Shown here piece after piece: positions 1 to 7,751 of a stretch of 35,574 nt of DNA. The position numbers and the translations under genes are program-made. The notes below the pieces were generated by a model. It was not told the DNA's origin. It saw only the letters and a program-made list of their open reading frames with translations, and searched no databases. The stretch's first letter is position 1; every line of letters begins with the position of its first letter. This stretch comes from an uncultured Eubacteriales bacterium (GTDB lineage Bacteria > Bacillota > Clostridia > Oscillospirales > Oscillospiraceae), in the NCBI GenBank assembly GCA_900546415.1, contig URCY01000012.1, forward strand, positions 1 to 35,574, in the 5' to 3' direction.

Positions 1-132
1 AAAGAACTTCGAATCACGGGCTTCCGTAATGAAGTGTTTGCTACTTTGGAGAAGGTGGTAGATCGGCTTTGCGATACTATTTGCACCTTGACCTCTGATA
101 CGATAAAGAGCATTACAGGCGTAGCTGGATAA
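1..132 (+). CDS. C-terminal fragment of a probable IS630-type transposase
   Basis: Frame 1 is open from the window edge to a TAA at 130-132 and encodes 43 residues (KELRITGFRNEVF... ending SITGVAG). The pattern of a GFRNEVF stretch followed by a helix with DRLCDTI and then LTSDTIKSIT resembles the C-terminal tail of IS630-type DDE transposases in Clostridia, from memory only. The catalytic residues lie outside the window, so integrity cannot be judged. The stretch is less GC-rich than the genes after it, which fits mobile DNA. An unrelated C-terminal domain remains possible. Confidence 0.45.
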   Translation, partial: KELRITGFRNEVFATLEKVVDRLCDTICTLTSDTIKSITGVAG

Positions 133-277
133 TCAATTGTTTTAATTAAAATTTAGTATTAGAGAAGCACCGGATCAAGCCCCGTCGGCGGATGTCGGAT
201 GATTGCCGAGCCAGATATACACAGAGCATTCCGGCGTTATTCAAGCCTTGACTTGATAAAAATTGCATGGTGTCCAT

Positions 278-291
278 GAATCAGAGCATCC
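278..291. repeat. Possible inverted-repeat end of the 160 bp element family
   Basis: GAATCAGAGCATCC at 278-291 matches the right end of the elements at 20381-20540 and 25084-25244 (GAATCAGAGGTTCC; TTCAGAGGTTCC) with two mismatches in the 14 bases against the first. It lies about 150 bp after the transposase stop. A convincing left partner was not found; a weak candidate starts near 163. It could be the end of the insertion sequence, a decayed element copy, or chance. Confidence 0.3.
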
Positions 292-304
292 TTGGAATCC
301 TGAC

Positions 305-333
305 TTGTAATCTGCGTCGAAGCTTGGTATAAT
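305..333 (+). promoter_or_regulatory. Sigma-A promoter of the sfp-DUF5662-glpK operon
   Basis: TTGTAA (305-310), a 17 bp spacer and TATAAT (328-333), with TG one base before the -10 (extended -10). It ends 37 bp before the ATG at 371 and is the only good promoter seen before the three overlapping genes. Confidence 0.7.
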
Positions 334-370
334 AGAAACCGATCTTTTGAACGGAACGAGAGGGGCGCGC

Positions 371-1024
371 ATGACGGAGCTTTTTCTTTTGCCGACGGCG
401 GAGGCGCGGCGGCTGGACGCGGCGTTCTGCCGGGAGCACTTTCCGGCGCGGACGGCGCGCGCCGCGCGCTTCCGCTATCCGGAGGATCGCCTGCGCTGCC
501 TTGGCGCGGGCGCGCTGCTGGCCGGTGTGCTGGGCGTGCGGGAGGCCGAGCTGCGCGAGGGCGCATGGGGCAAGCCGGAGGCGCCGTCCTGCGCCCGGCG
601 CTTCAATCTGTCGCACAGCGGTGCGTACATCGTCCTCGCCGTGTCCGATGCGGAGGTCGGGGTCGACGTCGAGCGAGTGCAGGAGCGCCGTCTGCGCGTC
701 GCCGGACGCGTCCTGCTGCCGGAGGAGCGGGAGTGGATGGAGCACAACCCGACGGAGCGCTTCTTCCGCCTCTGGACGCTCAAGGAGAGCGTGATGAAGG
801 CCGTCGGCAAGGGGTTGGCGCTGCCGCCGTCAGGCTTCAGCGTCCTGCCGCTCACACGCGGCGAGCCAATCCGGACGGAGGCGGGCGCACTTTTCGGCCG
901 CTCGACGCCGCTGGACGGCTATTGGCTGTCGGTCTGTGCGGCCGAGCCGCTCGGCGCACCGCTGCTGCATCGCGTGACAGCGCACGAATTGATGAACAAA
1001 CGGGAGAGCGAAGCAAGACAATGA
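371..1024 (+). CDS. 4'-phosphopantetheinyl transferase (Sfp/AcpT superfamily)
   Basis: The product (217 aa) should transfer the phosphopantetheine arm of CoA to a serine of carrier proteins in fatty acid, polyketide or peptide synthesis. Seen: the NLSHSG region (about residues 79-84), the Mg/CoA-binding GVDVE (97-101) and WTLKES...K (135-143), which is the W-x-x-KE-x-x-x-K signature of the family. The length fits the Sfp type better than the short AcpS type. The frame continues upstream to a TTG at 347, but the ATG at 371 has GAGAGGGG just before it and is preferred. The stop overlaps the next ATG by 4 bp (ATGA at 1021-1024), so translation is probably coupled. No carrier protein or synthase gene is nearby, so the target is unknown. 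Confidence 0.85.
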   Translation: MTELFLLPTAEARRLDAAFCREHFPARTARAARFRYPEDRLRCLGAGALLAGVLGVREAELREGAWGKPEAPSCARRFNLSHSGAYIVLAVSDAEVGVDVERVQERRLRVAGRVLLPEEREWMEHNPTERFFRLWTLKESVMKAVGKGLALPPSGFSVLPLTRGEPIRTEAGALFGRSTPLDGYWLSVCAAEPLGAPLLHRVTAHELMNKRESEARQ

Positions 1025-1599
1025 ACGCATGGAAGCATTTTTGCACGATCACGAAGCACCGCCTGCTGGTTTGCAGTCATTGCTTCCGGGTCGGGCTGTA
1101 CCGACAGGGCTTGACGCATGATCTGTCAAAATATTCGTGGACGGAATTCCACAGCGGCGTCAAATATTATCAGGGCACGCGCAGCCCGAATTCCCGGGAG
1201 CGCGAGCTGGTGGGCTATTCACTGGCGTGGATGCACCACAAGGGGCGAAACCGCCATCACTACGAATACTGGACGGATCTCGACCTGAAAACGAAACGCT
1301 ACGCGCCCGTACCCATGCCGCGCCGCTATTTCGTCGAGATGGTCATGGATCGCATCGCTGCCTGCAAGACCTATCACGGGAAAAGCTACCGGGACGGCGA
1401 CGCGCTGGAATATTTGCAGCGCTCGACCGAGGCGCGCGAAGGCTCGTTGATGCATCCGCAGACGCGCCGCGAGCTGGATTACGTTCTGACCATGCTGAGA
1501 GACAAGGGCGAGGCGGAGACCTTCGCCTTTCTGAAAAACGTTGTGCTCAAGGGCTTGCCCTTTGCGGAGACAGAAACAGGATCGGAGCAAAAGATATGA
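1021..1599 (+). CDS. DUF5662 family protein
   Basis: The product has 192 residues and no known function. It starts MNAWKHFCTITKHRLL, then GLYRQGLTHDLSKYS, YYQGTRSPN and AWMHHKGRNRHHYEYW, a set of conserved His/Asp/Tyr-rich blocks I associate with DUF5662 of Firmicutes and phages. The THDLSKYS and HHKGRNRHH blocks look like metal-binding or catalytic residues of an HD-like fold; this is inference. No signal peptide or membrane segment is seen, so it should be cytoplasmic. The open frame extends much further upstream through sfp, but the ATG at 1021 overlaps the sfp stop and follows GGGAGAG, so it is the natural start. The stop overlaps the glpK ATG. It is clearly in one operon with sfp and glpK, but the link is not obvious. 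Confidence 0.75.
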   Translation: MNAWKHFCTITKHRLLVCSHCFRVGLYRQGLTHDLSKYSWTEFHSGVKYYQGTRSPNSRERELVGYSLAWMHHKGRNRHHYEYWTDLDLKTKRYAPVPMPRRYFVEMVMDRIAACKTYHGKSYRDGDALEYLQRSTEAREGSLMHPQTRRELDYVLTMLRDKGEAETFAFLKNVVLKGLPFAETETGSEQKI

Positions 1600-3092
1600 A
1601 ACGGTATATTATGGCACTTGACGCGGGGACGACCTCGAACCGCTGCATCCTGTTCGACCGGAACGGCCGCATTTGCAGCGTGGCGCAGCGTGAATTTCAT
1701 CAGTATTTTCCGAAGCCCGGCTGGGTCGAGCACGATGCGAACGAGATCTGGGCGTCGATGCTGGGCGTTGCGGTCGAGGCGATGCAGCGCATCGGCGCGA
1801 CGGCAGCCGAGATCGCCGGGATCGGTATCACGAACCAACGCGAGACCTCCGTCGTCTGGGATAAGGCGACGGGGGAGCCGATCTACAACGCGATCGTCTG
1901 GCAGTGCCGCCGCACGAGTGCCTATTGCGACGAGCTGAAGGCGCGCGGTCTGACGGAGATATTCCGACAGAAGACCGGCCTCGTGATCGATGCTTATTTT
2001 TCCGCGACGAAGCTGCGCTGGCTGCTCGAGGAGATCCCCGGCGCGCGGGCGCGCGCCGAGCGCGGCGAGCTGCTGTTCGGCACGGTCGAGACGTGGCTGC
2101 TCTGGAAGCTGACCGGTGGGAAGGTACATATCACGGATTATTCCAACGCGTCGCGCACGATGCTCTTCAACATCAACACGCTCCAATGGGACGAGGAAAT
2201 CCTCCGTGAGCTGAACATTCCGCGCGGTATGCTGCCTGAGCCGAGACCCTCGAGCGCGGTCTATGCCGAGACCGAGCCGACGCTGCTCGGCGGCGCGATC
2301 CCGATCTGCGGCGCGGCCGGCGATCAGCAGGCGGCACTGTTCGGCCAGACCTGCTTCCGGCCGGGCGAGGCGAAGAATACCTATGGTACGGGCTGCTTTC
2401 TGCTCATGAACACCGGCGAACGCCCGGTTTTCTCCCGAAACGGCTTGGTCACGACCGTCGCATGGGGGCTGGACGGGCACGTGAACTATGCGCTCGAAGG
2501 TTCGATCTTCGTCGCGGGCGCGGCGATCCAGTGGCTGCGCGACGAGATGAAGCTGATCGAATCCGCGCAGGATTCAGAATACATGGCGCAGAAGGTGCGC
2601 GACACGAACGGCTGCTACGTCGTCCCGGCCTTCACGGGCTTGGGTGCGCCGCATTGGAATCAGTATGCGCGCGGGACGATCGTCGGGCTGACGCGCGGCT
2701 GCAACAAATATCACCTCATCCGCGCCACGCTCGACAGCATCTGCTATCAGGTCGACGAGGTGCTTGCGGCCATGCGCGCCGATTCCGGCATCGCGCTCGA
2801 GGCGCTCAAGGTCGACGGCGGCGCCAGCGCGAACAATTACCTCATGCAGACGCAAGCCGACGTGATCGGCGCGCCGGTGGTGCGGCCGACCTGCGTGGAG
2901 AGCACGGCGCTGGGCGCGGCCTTTTTGGCCGGACTGGCCGTTGGCTTCTGGCGTGATCTCGACGAGATCCGCCGCTATTATGCCGCCGACCGCACCTTCC
3001 TGCCGACGATCTCCGAGCAGGAGCGCGCGGAGCGTCTCGACGACTGGAAGCGCGCCGTCCGCTGCGCCTGCTCGTGGACGGAACAGGGCTGA
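1596..3092 (+). CDS. glpK: Glycerol kinase
   Basis: The product (498 aa, standard GlpK length) makes glycerol 3-phosphate from glycerol and ATP for lipid synthesis or catabolism. Seen: the N-terminal phosphate loop DAGTTSNR (9-16), ITNQRET, the GDQQAALFGQ block, NTYGTGCFLLMNTG, and DGGASANNYLMQ near the C-terminus, all typical of the FGGY kinase family. The ATG at 1596 overlaps the DUF5662 stop at 1597-1599 by ATGA-type coupling; the open frame upstream of it is a shadow. In many Firmicutes GlpKs a histidine phosphorylated by HPr lies just before the GDQQAALFGQ block; here that stretch reads TEPTLLGGAIPI and has no His, so PTS control looks absent. No glpF or glpD is adjacent. Confidence 0.95.
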   Translation: MKRYIMALDAGTTSNRCILFDRNGRICSVAQREFHQYFPKPGWVEHDANEIWASMLGVAVEAMQRIGATAAEIAGIGITNQRETSVVWDKATGEPIYNAIVWQCRRTSAYCDELKARGLTEIFRQKTGLVIDAYFSATKLRWLLEEIPGARARAERGELLFGTVETWLLWKLTGGKVHITDYSNASRTMLFNINTLQWDEEILRELNIPRGMLPEPRPSSAVYAETEPTLLGGAIPICGAAGDQQAALFGQTCFRPGEAKNTYGTGCFLLMNTGERPVFSRNGLVTTVAWGLDGHVNYALEGSIFVAGAAIQWLRDEMKLIESAQDSEYMAQKVRDTNGCYVVPAFTGLGAPHWNQYARGTIVGLTRGCNKYHLIRATLDSICYQVDEVLAAMRADSGIALEALKVDGGASANNYLMQTQADVIGAPVVRPTCVESTALGAAFLAGLAVGFWRDLDEIRRYYAADRTFLPTISEQERAERLDDWKRAVRCACSWTEQG

Positions 3093-3168
3093 GGCCGGAT
3101 TTTTTGAGCGCGGCGGATGATTTCGTACTCCATGCCGCTGCGGCGGATATGCTATGGCATGATAATCA

Positions 3169-3206
3169 AGCGGGAGTCGGTGCGGCCGCATCGACTCCCG
3201 CTTTTT
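3169..3206 (+). terminator. Rho-independent terminator after glpK
   Basis: AGCGGGAGTCG (3169-3179) pairs perfectly with CGACTCCCGCT (3192-3202) around a 12-base GC-rich loop and is followed by a run of T (3202-3206). It ends the sfp-DUF5662-glpK transcript. Confidence 0.85.
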
Positions 3207-3271
3207 GGGGGGAACGGTTCGGCTCGAATTGCGTCTGATAGACAGAAACAATTGCGAGGGAGGGAAGGCAC

Positions 3272-3433
3272 GTGAAAAAATGGATCGGAATGCTGCTCGT
3301 CGCGGCGCTGCTTGTTTTGGCGGGCTGCGGGGCGAAGCAGCGCGACGGAGCGGTCAACCGAGACGTCGAAACGGAGCAGATCGAGAGCATCTGCGGCAAG
3401 GCCGCCGCACAGGCGATCCTGCCCGGAGCATGA
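3272..3433 (+). CDS. Small putative lipoprotein (53 aa)
   Basis: A GTG at 3272 is preceded at good spacing by AGGGAGGG (3256-3263). The protein begins MKKWIGMLLVAALLVLAGCG, a textbook lipoprotein signal: two lysines, a hydrophobic core and the lipobox LAGC with Cys19. The mature part is only about 35 residues, charged, with one further Cys (IESICGKAAAQAIL) and a stop at 3431-3433. It would be exported and lipid-anchored. No family is recognised and no promoter was assigned. It may be the N-terminal remnant of a longer lipoprotein, because repeat-rich DNA begins straight after the stop. Support comes from the signal sequence and ribosome binding site. Confidence 0.6.
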   Translation: MKKWIGMLLVAALLVLAGCGAKQRDGAVNRDVETEQIESICGKAAAQAILPGA

Positions 3434-3586
3434 AGAAAAACGCAGACCGCTATCGAGATGCTAAAGCGTTAGCAAAAAAAGTAGCAGGATTATTTGCATT
3501 TGTTGCCACACTTTTTATGCAGCGGGTTTGAATATAAAGAAAGTAAAATGGAAAAACGTGCATATTGTGGGTTGGGCGCAAAAATC

Positions 3587-3635
3587 CCCGGGGCGTGGTG
3601 CGGTTCTTGGAGAAGAACCGCACCGGCGCTCCGGG
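3587..3635. repeat. Perfect 12 bp inverted repeat in a longer imperfect hairpin
   Basis: GGTGCGGTTCTT (3597-3608), loop GGAG, AAGAACCGCACC (3613-3624). Outside it CCCGGGGCG (3587-3595) pairs imperfectly with CGCTCCGGG. There is no T run, so it is not an ordinary terminator. It looks like a REP/foldback repeat of the kind scattered in Clostridia genomes; no second copy was found in this window. Confidence 0.6.
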
Positions 3636-3740
3636 TATCTTGTATAGATTTGGATTTGCATCACCTGACGGGTTCATTTTGCCTCCGGCGGGGGTGCGTT
3701 GCTTCCCGCGGGGGATTTCCCGTCGTTCGGGGGACTGGGC

Positions 3741-3949
3741 GTCCTGCCGGAAGTCGTTACCTCCGTTTGGGGGGCGTCCTGCCGGAAGTTGCTACCTCCG
3801 TTTGGGGGGCATCCTGCCGGAAGTCGTTACCTCCGTTGGGGGGCGTCCTGCCGGAAGTCGCTACCTCCGTTTGGGGGGCGTCCTGCCGGAAGTCGTTACC
3901 TCCGTTGGGGGGCGCCCTGCCGGAAGGGGTTCCTCTGCTTGGAGAGGGC
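3741..3949. repeat. Tandem repeat, five 34-35 bp units plus a decayed sixth
   Basis: Units begin at 3741, 3776, 3811, 3845 and 3880 (35, 35, 34, 35 and 34 bp). Each runs CCTGCCGGAAGT, then CGTTACCTCCGTT (with small changes), then a G run of 6-7 and C. A degenerate sixth starts at 3914. Copies differ by 1-3 bases and in G-run length. There are no unique spacers, so it is not a CRISPR array. It sits between two convergent gene ends. Confidence 0.85.
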
Positions 3950-3963
3950 GCCTCCCGATCGGG

Positions 3964-4908
<945 letters not shown>

Positions 4909-4927
4909 ATCAAGGTACCTCCTTCGG

Positions 4928-6127
4928 TCAGGCGGGGCTGCGCCATTTTGCGCAGCGCTGTGCCTTTTTGCGCCGACGCCGCAGTCGCAGGAGCGCCCAC
5001 GGGATGATCGATGCGACGGCCGCGCCGGTCAGGATCAGATAGACAGTGGTCGAGGCGTCGGAAGCCTTGACCTCCAGCCAGAGCCGGTTCATCTCCTGCG
5101 TGGCCTCCTCGCCGAGGGACTGGAAGATCTGGCCGTTGGCGAGCTGCTCCTCGGAGGGATAGGCGATCTCGTTTTCGGCGACCTCCTCGCTCATATATGC
5201 CTTCGATGCAGAATATGGGGAGGAGTAGCCCAGATATTCCAGATTTTGCCCGCAGATCTCCGGAGAGATCAGAAAGTTGATAAAGGTCTCCGCTTCCTTC
5301 TTGTGCTCGCAGCCCTTGGGGATGCAGATCGCGTCGACAAAGCGGTTATAGCTCTCGTCGGGCAGATAGAAGCCCAGATCGGGGTTGACCTCGACCATGG
5401 TCAGGTAGTCGCCGGCGTAGTACGGCGCGATCCATGCCTCGCCGCGCTCCATTTTGTCGAAGATCTGATCCATGACGTAGCTCTGCACGAGATTCTTCTG
5501 TGCGCGGAGCAGGTCGGCCGCGGCGCGCAGATCGTCGAAATCGCGCGAGTTCAGGCTGATGCCCAGATCGGCCTCGGCGATGGCGAAGGCGTCGCGGGGA
5601 TTGTCGAACATCAGGATCTTGCCGGCGTAGGCGTTGTTCCAGAGCAGCTCCCAGCCGGTCAGATCGGCCTCGTTGACGAACTTCTTGTTATAGATGATGC
5701 CGACGTAGCCCCAGGTATAGGGAACGGAATAGGCGTTCGTGGGGTCGTAGGGCGGATTGCGGAAGCTCTCGTCAAGATAGGCGTCGAAATTCGGGATGTT
5801 CTCGAAATCCAGCGGCTCGAGCATATCGTCGGCGATCATTTTTTCGACCATGTAGTCCGAGGGGACGATCACGTCGAAGGACGTGCCGCCCGCTTCGAGC
5901 TTGGCGTACATGCTCTCGTTGCTGTCAAAGGTCATATAGTTGACCTTGATGTTCGGATAGGCCTCCTCAAAAGCGGCGATCACGTCGAGCGTATCGTCCG
6001 TGCCGTCGTCAATGTACTGCCCCCAGTTATAGACGTTGATCGTCACGGTCTCGGCGGCAGAAGCCGGGGCGGGCAGCAGCGTCAGCAGCAGAGCGAGGGC
6101 GAAAAGCGCAGAAAAAATCCGTTTCAT
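4928..6127 (-). CDS. potD: Spermidine/putrescine ABC transporter substrate-binding protein, C-terminally anchored
   Basis: The product (399 aa) captures polyamines outside the cell and hands them to PotBC. Seen: a signal peptide ending PASA-A (about residue 24), then INVYNWGQYID, typical of the mature PotD start, DVIVPSDYMVEKM, PYTWGYVGIIYNK and a C-terminal FINFLISPE block. Gram-positive PotDs are usually lipoproteins, but no lipobox Cys is present. Instead a hydrophobic helix at about 361-380 (TVYLILTGAAVASIIPWALL) is followed by RLRRRRKK, so the protein is probably held by a C-terminal membrane helix. The ATG at 6127 overlaps the potC stop by 4 bp. Confidence 0.9.
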   Translation of the reverse strand: MKRIFSALFALALLLTLLPAPASAAETVTINVYNWGQYIDDGTDDTLDVIAAFEEAYPNIKVNYMTFDSNESMYAKLEAGGTSFDVIVPSDYMVEKMIADDMLEPLDFENIPNFDAYLDESFRNPPYDPTNAYSVPYTWGYVGIIYNKKFVNEADLTGWELLWNNAYAGKILMFDNPRDAFAIAEADLGISLNSRDFDDLRAAADLLRAQKNLVQSYVMDQIFDKMERGEAWIAPYYAGDYLTMVEVNPDLGFYLPDESYNRFVDAICIPKGCEHKKEAETFINFLISPEICGQNLEYLGYSSPYSASKAYMSEEVAENEIAYPSEEQLANGQIFQSLGEEATQEMNRLWLEVKASDASTTVYLILTGAAVASIIPWALLRLRRRRKKAQRCAKWRSPA

Positions 6128-6936
6128 GCCTTTGCCCCCTTTCTGGTCTTCTTGCCGTGGTCGCGCGCCTGCAGGAGGTTCATCACGACCATTATCAGCA
6201 GGATCGCGAGGAACATCAGCGTGAACATCGCGTAGACCTTGGGCTGGATGGGCTTTTTGGTGTAGCTGTAGATCTCGACGGGCAGGGTCACGAAGCCGGA
6301 GCCTGTGACGAAATAGGAGATCACAAAGTCGTCGAGCGACATCGTGAAGGCCATCAGCGCGCCGGAGAGAATGCCCGGCAGGATCTCGTGGATCGTGACC
6401 TTGAAGAAGGCCTGAACGGGCGTGCAGCCGAGGTCGAGCGCGGCCTCGGTGAGGTCGGGATCCATCTGCGAGAGCTTCGGCATGACGTTCAGAATGACAT
6501 AGGGCAGATTGAACGTGATGTGCGCGATGAGCAGCGTCCAGAAGCCGAGCACCGAGTGGATGCGCAGGGTCGTGCCGACGAAGGCAAACAGTAGCGCCAG
6601 CGAGACGCCCGTGACGATCTCCGGGTTGGTCATGGGGATGTTCGTCATGGTCATGACGGCCGAGCGCAGCTTGCCGCGCATCCGGTGGATGCCCATGGCG
6701 GCGGCCGTGCCGAGCAGCGTTGCAAGCAGGCTCGAGAGCACCGCGACGATCACGGAGTTCAGCAGCAGCCCCAGCAGGTGCCGGTCGCGGAACAGCTCTT
6801 TATATTGATCGAACGTGAAGCCCTTGAACACCGCAATGTCCATGCCCTTGTTGAAGGACGCGACGGCCAGCACGATCATCGGGATATAAAGAAAGATGAA
6901 GATCAGAATGGTGATGATACGATTGACTTTTCTCAT
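6124..6936 (-). CDS. potC: Spermidine/putrescine ABC transporter permease PotC
   Basis: The product (270 aa) is an inner membrane permease with about six helices. An EAA loop in the second half (LTEAALDLGCTP...LPG) is the site where the ATPase PotA docks. It pairs with PotB. The N-terminus MRKVNRIITILIFIFLYIP and a conserved SLDDFVISYF after the EAA loop are typical of PotC. The start overlaps the potB stop and the stop overlaps the potD start, each by 4 bp, which indicates tight coupling within the potABCD operon. Confidence 0.92.
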   Translation of the reverse strand: MRKVNRIITILIFIFLYIPMIVLAVASFNKGMDIAVFKGFTFDQYKELFRDRHLLGLLLNSVIVAVLSSLLATLLGTAAAMGIHRMRGKLRSAVMTMTNIPMTNPEIVTGVSLALLFAFVGTTLRIHSVLGFWTLLIAHITFNLPYVILNVMPKLSQMDPDLTEAALDLGCTPVQAFFKVTIHEILPGILSGALMAFTMSLDDFVISYFVTGSGFVTLPVEIYSYTKKPIQPKVYAMFTLMFLAILLIMVVMNLLQARDHGKKTRKGAKA

Positions 6937-7751
6937 AGCGTCACCATGCTTTCATCGGCGTCCTCGTCGGTGAAGCGATTCATAATGCCGACGCAGACAA
7001 AGACCAGAACCATCAGAACCAGAGACATGGCCGCGCCCAGATTCGGGTTATAGGCGGCCTTGAACTGCGACTCGATGACGTCGCCGATCAGAATCGTGCC
7101 GGGCGAGCCGAGTTTCTGCGAGATATAGAAGGTGGAGACGGCGGGCACGAAGACCATCGTGATGCCCGAGACGATGCCCGGAACGGACAGCGGGAGCGTC
7201 ACGCGGGTGAAGACCTGACGGCTGTTGCAGCCGAGATCCTCGGCGGCCTCGATGAGGCGGTGGTCGATCTTCATAATGACGGTGTACAGCGGCAGGATCA
7301 TATACGGCAGGTAGTTATAGACCATGCCGAGAATGACGGCGCCGTTGTTGCGGATGAGCGGCAGGGCGGACAGCCCCAGCGAGGTGATGAAGCGGTTGAT
7401 GATGCCGGTGTCCTCAAGCAGGGCGACCCACGCGAGGGTGCGCAGCAGGAAGCTGATGCACATGGGCAGCATCACGAGCATTTGCAGCAGACGCTGCGTG
7501 GCCGGCTTGCAGTGCGCAATGAAATAGGCCACGGGATAACCGATGACAAGGCAGATGACCGTGGCAAAGATGCTCAGCCAGATCGACCGCAGGAAGATCG
7601 GCCAATAATCCAGAATTTCGCCCAGATTCGACAGGGTGAAGCCGCCGCTGACGGAGTCGGTGAAGGCGTAATAAAACACCACGCCCAGCGGGATCAGCGT
7701 GAACAGCACCATCCAGACGATGTACGGGCCGGAGAGCCATCTACGCTTCAT
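6933..7751 (-). CDS. potB: Spermidine/putrescine ABC transporter permease PotB
   Basis: The product (272 aa from this start) is a six-helix permease and partner of PotC. The EAA loop reads IEAAEDLGCNSRQVF...PLSVPG. An upstream in-frame ATG at 7769 would add MRRSEK, but the ATG at 7751 (MKRRWLSGPYIVW) has GGAGGTCGGAG just before it and starts as PotB proteins usually do, so 7751 is preferred. It overlaps the end of potA (stop 7741-7743) by 11 bp. Confidence 0.9.
   Translation of the reverse strand: MKRRWLSGPYIVWMVLFTLIPLGVVFYYAFTDSVSGGFTLSNLGEILDYWPIFLRSIWLSIFATVICLVIGYPVAYFIAHCKPATQRLLQMLVMLPMCISFLLRTLAWVALLEDTGIINRFITSLGLSALPLIRNNGAVILGMVYNYLPYMILPLYTVIMKIDHRLIEAAEDLGCNSRQVFTRVTLPLSVPGIVSGITMVFVPAVSTFYISQKLGSPGTILIGDVIESQFKAAYNPNLGAAMSLVLMVLVFVCVGIMNRFTDEDADESMVTL

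Larger units (their letters stand above)
3434..3963. other. Gene-free, repeat-rich interval
   Basis: About 530 bases lie between the tiny lipoprotein and the 3' end of the convergent Tim44-like gene. It begins AT-rich (3434-3580), then holds a perfect 12 bp-arm hairpin (3597-3624) and a 34-35 bp tandem repeat (3741-3949). Several frames stay open across it, but only because the repeat lacks stops; they have repetitive, low-complexity translations and no ribosome binding site, so I call no gene here. Confidence 0.6.

Noticed and set aside
347..370. TTG at 347 as the start of the sfp-like gene
   Set aside because: It lies 14 bases after the -10 box, so it would have almost no leader or ribosome binding site; the ATG at 371 has GAGAGGGG.
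565..1020. A longer N-terminus for the DUF5662 protein
   Set aside because: The open frame continues within sfp, but the extension is a shadow translation rich in Arg/Ala; the ATG at 1021 is coupled to the sfp stop.
3741..3949. CRISPR array
   Set aside because: The units abut each other with no unique spacers and no cas genes are nearby.
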